From assembly GCF_025452235.1 (NCBI RefSeq), contig NZ_CP104965.1, positions 3,282,501 through 3,346,500 on the forward strand: 64,000 bases of DNA, given 5' to 3'. The position numbers were made by a program, and so were the translations under genes. The stretch is from Devosia neptuniae (GTDB taxonomy: Bacteria > Pseudomonadota > Alphaproteobacteria > Rhizobiales > Devosiaceae). Below are positions 39,052 through 47,534 of this stretch, piece by piece. Each line of letters starts with the position of its first letter. The first letter of the stretch is position 1. The notes under the pieces were generated by a model. That model was not told where the DNA came from. It was given only the letters and a program-made list of their open reading frames with translations, and did no database searches.

Positions 39052-39112
39052 GTTTGTGGTGCAGTTGGCTTAAAGGCCCGCAATGCCTAGGCATTTTGAT
39101 CCATTTTAGTTC

Positions 39113-39128
39113 CATAATATATATTATG
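39113..39128. promoter_or_regulatory. Perfect AT-rich 16-bp palindrome in a convergent intergenic gap
   Basis: CATAATATATATTATG is a perfect dyad inside an AT-rich stretch (39100-39145) of an otherwise GC-rich region. It looks like an operator, but both neighbours end toward it. It could be the remnant of a promoter region or an insertion boundary. No terminator was seen here. Confidence 0.4.
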
Positions 39129-39202
39129 CGAATGATGGATATACGACAGAGGCCACTGGCCAGACCCGCCCACTATGTCGTTCCGATAATCGCCGGCCCC
39201 GC

Positions 39203-39994
39203 CTAGCGACTGCCTGGTAGCGGCATGCGTTCAATTTCGGCGAGGACTTCGAGCATGCCGGCGACATTGTGCTCGGCGATCTCGCGGCCCTTTTCTGCTG
39301 TTGCGATAGACGCATCGCCAACTGCGCCGCCCGGATTGATGTCGGAGGCGATCCACGCATAGGTGTGGCCGAAAGCGCCGGTGGGCCGCAGATATTTGTA
39401 TTCGGCCTCGTCGCGCGCTGCGATGGACACGAAGTTCTCGGCGCGGCTCATATCGACTAGATCGGGCCGGAAATGCAGGACGAGCGAGGTTTCGGCATCC
39501 CCGCCATGGATGCCGTGGCGGCGTTCGAGCTCGCTCAATAGCCCGGATGGCGTGAAGCGCCAGCCGCTTTTGACGGCCAACATGCCGGCTTGCACCCGCA
39601 GTTCGCGGGCGACGATGCCCATGATCTCTTCATTGCCGCCATGCGAATTGACGAAAATGATCTTGCGGACCCCTGCCCGCGCCACTTCCAGTCCGATCTG
39701 CGTCCAGGCGTCGATCAGATTGGCTGCCTTGTGGCTGATCGTGCCCTTGGCCCAGATATGTTCGTTGGATTTGCCAATGGCCTGAACTGGCAGGATGCGA
39801 ATATCGAGCTCGGCCGGCGCGCGGGCCGCGAGCAGCTCCATCATCGACTGGTTGATGATCGTGTCCGTGCCCACCGGTAGATGGGGGCCGTGCTGCTCGA
39901 CGGCCGCGATGGGCAGGATGGCAATGGTCTTTGCCGGGTCGATATTGTTGAAATCGGACGCGGAAAAGTCGGTCCACCAGATTTTGCGGGTCAT
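39203..39994 (-). CDS. Creatininase-family amidohydrolase
   Basis: This 263-residue metal-dependent amidohydrolase shows the family ligands: Glu and His in AAVEQHGPHLPVGTD, then FVNSHGGNEE and the GGDAETS acidic site. The family opens cyclic amides such as creatinine and also includes FAPy deamidases and MftE-type peptidases. The ATG at 39994 has GAGGA at seven bases. It is the second gene of a two-gene unit with ridA, divergent from the transporter operon. Substrate unknown. Confidence 0.88.
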   Translation of the reverse strand: MTRKIWWTDFSASDFNNIDPAKTIAILPIAAVEQHGPHLPVGTDTIINQSMMELLAARAPAELDIRILPVQAIGKSNEHIWAKGTISHKAANLIDAWTQIGLEVARAGVRKIIFVNSHGGNEEIMGIVARELRVQAGMLAVKSGWRFTPSGLLSELERRHGIHGGDAETSLVLHFRPDLVDMSRAENFVSIAARDEAEYKYLRPTGAFGHTYAWIASDINPGGAVGDASIATAEKGREIAEHNVAGMLEVLAEIERMPLPGSR

Positions 39995-40004
39995 AGAAAG
40001 GTCC

Positions 40005-40394
40005 TCAGGCCGGTCCGGCGGCAATGGCTTCGATTTCGACCACGAATTCGGGCCGGGCAAAGCCGGAAACAATCATCAGGGTCGAGGCGGGATAGGGCTC
40101 GGCGAACAGTACGTTGCGTACGCCCATATAGTCCGGCAGGTGCTCCCTGCCCGTCACATAGGCGTTGATGCGGATGATATTGGCGAGCGTCATGCCGGCC
40201 TCGCCCAAAATCGCCGCGATATTGTCAAAACAGATGCGCGTTTGGCCTGCGCAGTCGGGCGGCACAATCTTGTCTGCCCCAATGCCCAATTGGCCGGAAC
40301 AGAACACCAGACGCTGCCCCGGCGGCACGACAATGCCGTGGCTGTAAGGCGCGAAAGGCGGATGAATCTGGTGGGGAGAGAGGGGCGTCGCCAT
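40005..40394 (-). CDS. RidA-family enamine/imine deaminase
   Basis: This 129-residue Rid protein hydrolyses reactive enamines or imines from amine-oxidising steps. The key Arg and C-terminal motif are in GFARPEFVVEIEAIA, as in RidA. GGAAG is upstream of the ATG. It starts the creatininase-family unit, next to the divergent promoter. Confidence 0.9.
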   Translation of the reverse strand: MATPLSPHQIHPPFAPYSHGIVVPPGQRLVFCSGQLGIGADKIVPPDCAGQTRICFDNIAAILGEAGMTLANIIRINAYVTGREHLPDYMGVRNVLFAEPYPASTLMIVSGFARPEFVVEIEAIAAGPA

Positions 40395-40455
40395 AGTCAA
40401 AAACTTCCTTGAGGTGGCGATGCTAGCGTCCGGTAAACCGCTTGCCTAGCCCAAA

Positions 40456-40492
40456 CTGCACAATTTGCATGCATGGCAGGCATTTTGTGCAG
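40456..40492. promoter_or_regulatory. Inverted repeat in the divergent promoter of the catabolic island
   Basis: CTGCACAA and TTGTGCAG frame a 21-base spacer that contains the palindrome TGCATGCA (40466-40473). The site is 62 bases from the ridA start and 113 from the substrate-binding gene, so one regulator could control both units. No regulator gene lies in the island. Confidence 0.5.
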
Positions 40493-40604
40493 CTGCTCAT
40501 TTTTTGACTTCACAACAGACCAAGACCGGGCCAACAATTGCGCAAGCGACGCGGTCGCACAGAAATTGGTCGTGGCTGCCCATAGCCATGCCGGGGAGCG
40601 CAAC

Positions 40605-41615
40605 ATGCACGATATTACCAAACTCGTCTCATCGTCGGTCCTGATCTTCGGTGCCCTGTCGGGTGCCGCCACGGCCCAGGACAAGGTCACATTCGGCACC
40701 AACTGGCTCGCCCAGGCCGAGCATGGCGGCTATTACCAGGCCGTCGCCGATGGCACTTACGCCAAGTATGGCCTGGACGTGACCATCCGCCAGGGCGGCC
40801 CGCAGGCGCCAAATGGTCAGCTCTTGGTTGCCGGTCAGCTGGACTTCTACATGGGCGGCATGGGCACCATCGACTCGGTATCGCGCGGCATCCCCGTCGT
40901 CACCGTCGCAGCGATTTTCCAGAAGGACCCGCAGGTCCTGCTGGCGCATCCCGATGCACCCTTTACTGATCTGGCGAGCCTGACCGGCGCCAGCAAGATG
41001 ATCCTGGGCAAGGACAGCCTGTTCAGCGGCTTCTGGCCGTGGATGAAGTCGTCGATGGAAGGTTTCTCCGACGACAAATACGAGCCTTACACCTTCAATC
41101 CCGCGCCCTTCATCGCCGATCCGCTGGCCGTGCAGCAGGGTTATCTGACCTCCGAACCTTATGAAATTGAGCGCCAGACCGGCTGGGCGCCCAAGATTTA
41201 CCTGCTCGCCGACTATGGCTACGACCCCTACTCCACCGCCATCGAAACCCGGCAAGAGATCGTCGACACCAAGCCCGACCTGGTGCAGCGCTTCGTCGAT
41301 GCCTCGATCATCGGCTGGTACAATTACCTTTATGGTGACAACACAGCCGCTAACGACCTGATCAAGAAGGACAATCCCGAGATGACCGATGGTCAGATCG
41401 CCTTCTCGATCGCCAAGCTCAAGGAATATGGCGTGGTTGTATCAGGCGAAGCCGAGACCCAGGGCATTGGCTGCATGACGGCCGAACGCTGGCAGGCTTT
41501 CTATGACATGATGGTCAAGGCCGGCGTTTATGAAGCCGGTATTGATATCTCCAAGTCGTTCTCGACCGCATTTGTCTGCAAGGGCGTGGGTCTGGAACTG
41601 GCCAAGGCCGAATAG
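40605..41615 (+). CDS. ABC transporter substrate-binding protein (NMT1/ThiY-like)
   Basis: This 336-residue periplasmic binding protein has a signal peptide (cleavage near SGAATAQ). TNWLAQAEHGGYYQAVADGTY is the NMT1/THI5-like pattern for pyrimidine-type ligands, and CMTAERWQAFYDMM is at the C-terminus. The ATG at 40605 has GGGGAG at seven bases; an upstream frame start adds a non-signal stretch. Ligand inferred to be an N-heterocycle. Confidence 0.9.
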   Translation: MHDITKLVSSSVLIFGALSGAATAQDKVTFGTNWLAQAEHGGYYQAVADGTYAKYGLDVTIRQGGPQAPNGQLLVAGQLDFYMGGMGTIDSVSRGIPVVTVAAIFQKDPQVLLAHPDAPFTDLASLTGASKMILGKDSLFSGFWPWMKSSMEGFSDDKYEPYTFNPAPFIADPLAVQQGYLTSEPYEIERQTGWAPKIYLLADYGYDPYSTAIETRQEIVDTKPDLVQRFVDASIIGWYNYLYGDNTAANDLIKKDNPEMTDGQIAFSIAKLKEYGVVVSGEAETQGIGCMTAERWQAFYDMMVKAGVYEAGIDISKSFSTAFVCKGVGLELAKAE

Positions 41616-41630
41616 CACCGCGATCAATCG

Positions 41631-41652
41631 GCGCGGGCAATCCCGTCCGCGC
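41631..41652 (+). other. Stem-loop after the substrate-binding gene
   Basis: GCGCGG pairs with CCGCGC across ten bases and is followed by TGTTTT. Such stems commonly stabilise the binding-protein mRNA relative to the downstream transporter genes. Confidence 0.5.
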
Positions 41653-41680
41653 TGTTTTGACCCTAATCCGGGTTCCGATA

Positions 41681-42514
41681 TTGACCGATACATCAGCTGC
41701 CGTCGCCGCTCGTCCCATCGAGGTCGAAGCTCCTCGCGCCATCGTCTCGATGCGCAACGTCACCAAAGTGTTCTCCAACGGCACGCTGGCCCTCAAGGAC
41801 ATGTCGCTGGATGTGAAAGCCGGCGAGTTCATCTCGCTACTCGGCCCCTCCGGTTGCGGCAAGTCGACGGCCCTGCGCATCATTGCGGGGCTGGGTGCGC
41901 CAAGCTCGGGCAGCATCGATTGGCCATCGTCCAAGATCAACACCAAGGGCCTGCCCGAGGGCGATGTGGGGTTTGTGTTCCAAGACCCGACCCTGATGCC
42001 CTGGGCCAGCGTGTTCGACAACGTGCACCTGCCGCTCAAGCTCAGGGGCGTTTCCAAGGCGGATGCGCGCGAGCGGATCATGGAAGGGCTGGCCAGTGTC
42101 GGTCTGGCGGATTTCGCGAAATCCTATCCCCGCGAGCTGTCCGGCGGCATGCGCATGCGCGTCTCGATTGCGCGCGCCATCGTCACGCGGCCCAAGCTGC
42201 TGCTGATGGATGAGCCCTTTGCCGCGCTCGATGAAATCACCCGCCAGAAGCTCAATGACGACGTGCTGCGGCTGTGGCAGCAGTTCGGCATGACGGTGAT
42301 TTTCGTCACCCACTCAGTCTACGAGTCCGCTTATCTGTCGAGCCGCATCGTGGTGATGCGGGCGCGGCCGGGCCAGGTGTTCACCGATATGCAGATCACC
42401 CAGCCCCCCGTTCGCGACCACGATTATCGCAATTCCGAGGGCTATCGGCAGACCTGCCAGACCGTTTCGGATGCGCTGCAACGCGCCATCCATGCTGCGG
42501 AGATCACGTCATGA
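41681..42514 (+). CDS. ABC transporter ATP-binding protein (NitT/TauT type)
   Basis: This 277-residue ATPase has GPSGCGKST, a FVFQDPTLMPW Q-loop typical of this subfamily, LSGGMRMRV and LLLMDEPFAALD. It energises the uptake of the ligand bound by the preceding protein. The start is unclear: TTG 41681 is chosen because TTG 41657 overlaps a stem-loop tail. The stop overlaps the permease start (ATGA). Confidence 0.9.
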   Translation: MTDTSAAVAARPIEVEAPRAIVSMRNVTKVFSNGTLALKDMSLDVKAGEFISLLGPSGCGKSTALRIIAGLGAPSSGSIDWPSSKINTKGLPEGDVGFVFQDPTLMPWASVFDNVHLPLKLRGVSKADARERIMEGLASVGLADFAKSYPRELSGGMRMRVSIARAIVTRPKLLLMDEPFAALDEITRQKLNDDVLRLWQQFGMTVIFVTHSVYESAYLSSRIVVMRARPGQVFTDMQITQPPVRDHDYRNSEGYRQTCQTVSDALQRAIHAAEITS

Positions 42515-43374
42515 ACCAGATCAAGACCATCGCCCCAGCCGAAGCCGGCACTGATGCCGCCGTGGCTGCACTGATCCCGCGCGCCACCACCAATGAAAAG
42601 GTATTGCGCATCGCAGTCCCCCTTATCGCACTGGTACTGGCGATCACGGCCTGGCATTTGCTGGTCACGATCAACGGCATTCCCAAATACATCCTGCCTG
42701 GGCCGGTCGATGTCGTCATCGCGCTGTTCACCGATTCCGCCACGCTATGGCCCGCCCTGCTCGTCACCCTCAAGATCACTTTCATGGCCCTGGCTTTGGC
42801 GCTGATTGGCGGCGTCGGGTTGGCGATCCTGTTGGTGCAGTCGCGCATTCTCGAACTGGCGCTATTTCCCTTTGCAGTGATCCTGCAGGTGACGCCGATG
42901 ATCGCCATTGCGCCGCTGCTGCTGATCTATGCGCCCGATACGCAGACTGCTTTGCTCATCTGCGCCTTTCTCGTGGCCTTCTTCCCCATCCTCTCCAATA
43001 TGGCGCAGGGCCTCAAGAGCGTCGACCATAACCTCTTGAACCTGTTCGAGCTTTACGGCGCCTCGCCGTGGCAGACGCTGCTCTACCTCAAGATTCCGAC
43101 CTCCATGCCCTATTTCATGGCCGGGCTGCGGATCGGTGGCGGCCTGTCGCTGATCGCGGCGGTCGTCGCAGAATTCGCTGCTGGCTCCGCTGGCCAGGGC
43201 GCAGGTCTCGCGTTCCGGCTGCTGGAAAGCCAGTACCGGCTCAATCTGCCCCGCCTCTTCGTTGCCTTGCTGATGCTGTGCGGCACCGGCATTGCCATCT
43301 TCGGGCTAACTTCGTTTATCTCCTGGCTGACGCTCCATCGCTGGCATGAGAGCGCCATCAAGCGGGAGAATTAA
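42511..43374 (+). CDS. ABC transporter permease (NitT/TauT type)
   Basis: This 287-residue permease has about six membrane segments after a 30-residue cytoplasmic N-terminus. The EAA-type loop is LFELYGASPWQTLLYLKIPTSMP. It overlaps the ATPase gene by four bases. It completes a three-gene importer. Confidence 0.92.
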   Translation: MNQIKTIAPAEAGTDAAVAALIPRATTNEKVLRIAVPLIALVLAITAWHLLVTINGIPKYILPGPVDVVIALFTDSATLWPALLVTLKITFMALALALIGGVGLAILLVQSRILELALFPFAVILQVTPMIAIAPLLLIYAPDTQTALLICAFLVAFFPILSNMAQGLKSVDHNLLNLFELYGASPWQTLLYLKIPTSMPYFMAGLRIGGGLSLIAAVVAEFAAGSAGQGAGLAFRLLESQYRLNLPRLFVALLMLCGTGIAIFGLTSFISWLTLHRWHESAIKREN

Positions 43375-43378
43375 GGTT

Positions 43379-44698
43379 TTGACGATCACTATTCCTTCGA
43401 CCGGCCGCTATGTGCTGGCCAATGCAAACGTGCCGGCAGCAGTGATGGGCGAGCCCGCCTCGGGTGCGCTTGTTCTGGTCGATATCGAGATTGCCGATGG
43501 CAAGGTCACCAGCATTGGCGCCGCTGGCAGCGGCCTGCTCGGGCCGGATCGTATCGATCTCGACCATGGCATTGTGCTGCCAGCCTTTGTCGACCTGCAT
43601 ACCCATCTCGACAAGGGCCATATCTGGCCGCGCAAGGAAAACCCCGATGGCACCTGGCTTGGTGCCCTGATGGCCGTCGGCGAGGACCGCAGTGCCAATT
43701 GGGCGGCGGCCGATGTCGAGCGGCGCATGGATTTCGCCCTACGCTGCGCCTGGGCGCATGGCACGGCCGCCGTGCGGACGCATCTTGATACGGCGCCGCC
43801 GCAGCATGAGATTTCCTGGGACGTGTTCGAGGCCGTACGCGAGCGTTGGGTGGGTCGGATCGAGCTTCAGGCGGCAGGTCTTATGGGGCCCGACACCATT
43901 CTTGACCCGGCGGCGCTTCGCGCCGTCGCCACACGCACCAAGGCGGCCAAGGGGCTGCTGGGCGGCTCCACGGGTGTTCACCCGGACAATCCCGCCATTA
44001 TGCGCGCGCTGCTCCAAGTCGCTGGCGATTTCGGCCTCGATGTGGACCTACATATTGACGAAACCGGAGACCCGGCGGCTGACGCTTTGCAGAGCCTGGC
44101 CGATGCGGTGATCGAGACCGGTTTTACCGGCAAGGTGACGGCCGGGCATTGCTGCGCCATCGCCATTCAGCCCGAAGCGACGGCCATGGCAACCATCGAG
44201 CGCGTCGCGCAAGCCGGCATTGCTGTGGTCTCGCTGCCGATCTGCAACATGTATCTGCAGGATCGCCGCAATGTGGGCGGGGTGCGAACGCCGCGGTGGC
44301 GGGGTGTTACCCTGCTCAACGAACTCAAGGCGGCCGGGGTGCCGGTTGCCATCGCGTCGGACAATACCCGCGACCCGTTCTATGCCTATGGCGATCTCGA
44401 CGGCTTTGAAGTCCTGCGCGAAGGCGCGCGGATTTTGCACTTCGACCATCCGCAGGCCGATGCCTTTACCTGGGCGCGCTCGGTCAGCGCCGAGCCGGCG
44501 GCCATTGGCGGCTTCAACTATTCCGGCACGATTAGCGCCAGGCTTCCTGCCGAGCTGGTGCTGTTCCGCGCCCGCACCTGGACCGAGCTGATGTCCCGGC
44601 CACAAACCGACCGCGTCGTGTTGCGCAATGGCGCTGTTATCGACACCACCCTGCCCGACTACCGTGAACTCGACGACCTGATGGGACGACACGCATGA
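43379..44698 (+). CDS. Cytosine-deaminase-like amidohydrolase
   Basis: This 439-residue TIM-barrel enzyme has the metal motif HTHLDKGH (His-x-His), then LHIDETG, GHCCAI and SDNTRDPFYAYGD, the pattern of the bacterial cytosine deaminase group. It should deaminate a ring-amino compound such as cytosine, isocytosine or creatinine. The start is uncertain; TTG 43379 follows AAGG closely. The stop overlaps the next start. Confidence 0.85.
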   Translation: MTITIPSTGRYVLANANVPAAVMGEPASGALVLVDIEIADGKVTSIGAAGSGLLGPDRIDLDHGIVLPAFVDLHTHLDKGHIWPRKENPDGTWLGALMAVGEDRSANWAAADVERRMDFALRCAWAHGTAAVRTHLDTAPPQHEISWDVFEAVRERWVGRIELQAAGLMGPDTILDPAALRAVATRTKAAKGLLGGSTGVHPDNPAIMRALLQVAGDFGLDVDLHIDETGDPAADALQSLADAVIETGFTGKVTAGHCCAIAIQPEATAMATIERVAQAGIAVVSLPICNMYLQDRRNVGGVRTPRWRGVTLLNELKAAGVPVAIASDNTRDPFYAYGDLDGFEVLREGARILHFDHPQADAFTWARSVSAEPAAIGGFNYSGTISARLPAELVLFRARTWTELMSRPQTDRVVLRNGAVIDTTLPDYRELDDLMGRHA

Positions 44699-46095
44699 GC
44701 ATTTCAGATTTCCGCGCTGACCTTGGCGACATTCCAGTCGAGGATCATCCCCGCATCGTCCAGCAACGCAGCCGCGATCACTATTGGTATTCCCCGATAC
44801 TGAAAGCCAAGCTCGATCATGTGACCGCGGAAATCGTGGTGTCGCCGCGCTCCAATGCGGAGGTGAAAACCGTCCTCGCCGCCGCGTTCCGCCATGGCGT
44901 CGCCATCACCCCGCGCGGGGCCGGTACCGGCAATTACGGCCAGGCCATGCCGCTTTCGGGCGGCGCCATGCTCAATCTGATGAATATGGACAAGGTCCTG
45001 GAGATCAAGCCCGACCGTGTGCGTGCCCAGGCCGGTGCGGTGCTCGAACAGATGGACCACCAGACGCGGGAATCCGTAAACGGCGAGTTACGCTTTCATC
45101 CCTCGACCTATCGCATGGCCAGCATTGGCGGCTTTATCGCCGGCGGTTCGGGCGGCGTCGGCTCGATCCGCTGGGGTGGTCTGCGCAATATCGGCAGCAT
45201 TCTGGGGGTGAAGGTCATCACCTGCGAAGAGAACCCGCGCGAGCTGGATCTGGTGGGCGAGGACATCCTCAAAGTCGCCCATGCCTATGGCACCAATGGC
45301 ATTATCGTTGAGGCGGAAATGCCCCTGACGCAGGCGCATGACTGGGTCGATATGATCGTCGGATTCGACGACTTCATTGAGGCCTGCCGCTTTGGCGGCG
45401 CGGTCGCGCTGCAGGATGGCTTGCTGGTCAAGGAGGTGGCGCCCTGCGCGGCCCCGATCCCGCAGGACTACTTCAACCGCCACAAGCCCTATATCCGCGA
45501 TGGCCAATCCGTCGTGCTGCTGATGGTGGCGCCGGTGGCGGTGGACGCGATGACGCTGTTCGTGGCCCACCATAAGGGCGAAATGCTCTACCGCTCCGAC
45601 GAGGCCAGCGCCGAAGAGCTCAAGCGCCTTCCGCCCGTGTACGAACTGGCGTGGAACCACACCACGCTGCGGGCGCTCAAGGTCGATCCGACGATCACCT
45701 ATTTGCAGACGCGCTACCCAACCGTCGCTCATGTCGAAAAGATCATCTCGATCCTGGGCGATGAACTGCCCATGCATATCGAGGTGGGCCGGCAGGACGG
45801 CGTGGTCATGTATGGCGGCCTGCCGCTGGTGCGCTACACCACCGAAGAACGGCTCAACGAGATCATCCGCATCCACGAGGAAAACGGCTGCGCCGTATTC
45901 AATCCGCATCGCTACACACTTGAGGAAGGCGGCATGAAGCGGACCGATCAGAAACAGCTCGATTTCAAGCGCGAGGCCGACCCCAAGGGCATGCTCAATC
46001 CGGGCAAGATGATCGCCTGGGATGATCCGAATTTCGATTTCAATGCCGGCCGCGTCTGGCTGTTCGACGGCCTCAATCCAGTGAACGCCGCCTGA
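44695..46095 (+). CDS. FAD-binding oxidoreductase (PCMH/GlcD-like)
   Basis: This is a 466-residue flavoprotein. The PCMH FAD domain contains RGAGTGNYGQAMPLSGG (about 77-93), and the C-terminal KGMLNPGKM motif is typical of GlcD-like dehydrogenases. It overlaps both neighbours (ATGA and TGATG forms), so it is tightly coupled. It probably oxidises a hydroxy acid or alcohol generated from the ring; inference. Confidence 0.88.
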   Translation: MSISDFRADLGDIPVEDHPRIVQQRSRDHYWYSPILKAKLDHVTAEIVVSPRSNAEVKTVLAAAFRHGVAITPRGAGTGNYGQAMPLSGGAMLNLMNMDKVLEIKPDRVRAQAGAVLEQMDHQTRESVNGELRFHPSTYRMASIGGFIAGGSGGVGSIRWGGLRNIGSILGVKVITCEENPRELDLVGEDILKVAHAYGTNGIIVEAEMPLTQAHDWVDMIVGFDDFIEACRFGGAVALQDGLLVKEVAPCAAPIPQDYFNRHKPYIRDGQSVVLLMVAPVAVDAMTLFVAHHKGEMLYRSDEASAEELKRLPPVYELAWNHTTLRALKVDPTITYLQTRYPTVAHVEKIISILGDELPMHIEVGRQDGVVMYGGLPLVRYTTEERLNEIIRIHEENGCAVFNPHRYTLEEGGMKRTDQKQLDFKREADPKGMLNPGKMIAWDDPNFDFNAGRVWLFDGLNPVNAA

Positions 46096-46691
46096 TGCGC
46101 GTTCATGTGGTTCACGCTCACCCGGTGGAAACGAGCTATAATCGGGCTTTGTTCGATGCCGTGGTGGGCGAACTGACCGACAATGGACATGAGGTAGACG
46201 CTCTCAATCTTTATGACGAGCAGTTCGACGCGGTGCTGAGCCGCGAAGAGCGCCTGAACTATCACGAGGTGCCCGGCAATCTGACGCCGGCGATCAAGCC
46301 CTATGTCGATCGGCTGCGGGCGGCGGACGCCATCGTCTTTGTGCATCCGGTGTGGAATTACGGCTATCCCGCTATTCTAAAAGGATATTTCGACCGCATA
46401 TTCCTGCCGGGCGTGTCCTTTGTGATGGAGGGCGGCGGGGATCGGGGCCGGCTGGTTCCGAACCTGACAAACATCAGGAAGGCGGTCTTTATCACCACCT
46501 ACGGCGGCAATCGTTGGCGCACTATGCTCATGGGCGATCCGCCGCGCCGAATCGCGCGCCGCTGGGGTTGGGCCACCTTCCGGGGGCGAATGCCGCCGAA
46601 ATATCTGGCGCTTTACGACATGAATAATTGTACGCCCGAGCAACTCACCGGGTTCATTCAGACGGTTCGCAGCGAGATCGGCAAGTTCTAG
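46095..46691 (+). CDS. NAD(P)H oxidoreductase, flavodoxin-like fold (NQO/KefF-like)
   Basis: This is a 198-residue FMN protein. VVHAHPVETSYNRALF is the flavodoxin-fold phosphate loop, and VHPVWNYGYPAILKGYFDRI is the family core. It overlaps the preceding FAD gene by one base and ends the catabolic operon. It may recycle a flavin or reduce the ring. Confidence 0.88.
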   Translation: MRVHVVHAHPVETSYNRALFDAVVGELTDNGHEVDALNLYDEQFDAVLSREERLNYHEVPGNLTPAIKPYVDRLRAADAIVFVHPVWNYGYPAILKGYFDRIFLPGVSFVMEGGGDRGRLVPNLTNIRKAVFITTYGGNRWRTMLMGDPPRRIARRWGWATFRGRMPPKYLALYDMNNCTPEQLTGFIQTVRSEIGKF

Positions 46692-46724
46692 ACTGCAACT
46701 CCGATTCCTAGCCACGAGCCCGCC

Positions 46725-47534
46725 ATGCAGCCCTCCCGCGATATCTCCCGTCTGATCGAGATCATGGCGGCGCTGCGCAATCCAATGGGCGGTTGCCCCT
46801 GGGATCTGGAGCAGGATTTCTCGTCCATTCGTCACTACACGATCGAAGAGGCCTATGAGGTCGCGGACGCGATCGAGCGGCAGGATTTCTCCGATTTGCG
46901 GGAAGAGCTGGGCGATCTGCTGTTGCAGCCGATCTATCACGCGCAGATGGCCAGCGAGGCCGGTCATTTCGATATTGGCGATGTGATCTACGGCATTACC
47001 GAAAAGCTCATTCGCCGGCACCCGCATGTGTTCGGCGATCTCGACGCCAGTGATTCCGATGCTGCCAAGGGCCGCTGGGAGGCGATAAAGGCCGAGGAGC
47101 GCGCCGCCAAGGCAGCCCGCAAGGGCGAAACCACGCCTTCAGTGCTCGATGATGTCGCCGCGCCCCTACCCGCTCTGGCGCGCGCCGAAAAGCTCACCAG
47201 GCGCGCTGCCAAGGTCGGCTTTGATTGGCCGGACTATGCCTCCGTGCGGGCCAAGGCGGTCGAGGAACTGGATGAAGTCGATGAGGCTGTAGCTGCGGGA
47301 AACCCGGCGGCAGCCCATGAAGAGATCGGCGACCTGCTGTTTGCCGTCGTTAATCTCGCGCGCCACGCTGGAGTAGATGCCGAAGCGGCTTTGCGCGATG
47401 CCAATCTCAAATTCACCCGGCGCTTCCACTATGTGGAGGCCAGGTGCCGCGAGGACGATATCGAACCCGGCAATGCCGGGCTCGAACGTCTGGATGGCTA
47501 TTGGAACGAGATCCGTAAGGCCGACAAGGCCTAG
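46725..47534 (+). CDS. mazG: Nucleoside triphosphate pyrophosphohydrolase
   Basis: This 269-residue house-cleaning NTPase has two MazG folds. The first has GGCPWDLEQ and the ExxE metal sites (EEAYEVADAIE, EELGDLL). The second has EELDEVDEA and HEEIGDLLFAVVNLAR. The stop codon TAG lies in CCTAGG, a palindrome that also gives TAG on the other strand, where hflX should end. Confidence 0.94.
   Translation: MQPSRDISRLIEIMAALRNPMGGCPWDLEQDFSSIRHYTIEEAYEVADAIERQDFSDLREELGDLLLQPIYHAQMASEAGHFDIGDVIYGITEKLIRRHPHVFGDLDASDSDAAKGRWEAIKAEERAAKAARKGETTPSVLDDVAAPLPALARAEKLTRRAAKVGFDWPDYASVRAKAVEELDEVDEAVAAGNPAAAHEEIGDLLFAVVNLARHAGVDAEAALRDANLKFTRRFHYVEARCREDDIEPGNAGLERLDGYWNEIRKADKA

Noticed and set aside
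39127..39207. 26-codon ORF beside the AT palindrome
   Set aside because: It lacks a ribosome-binding site, and its end overlaps the creatininase-family gene's 3' end on the other strand.
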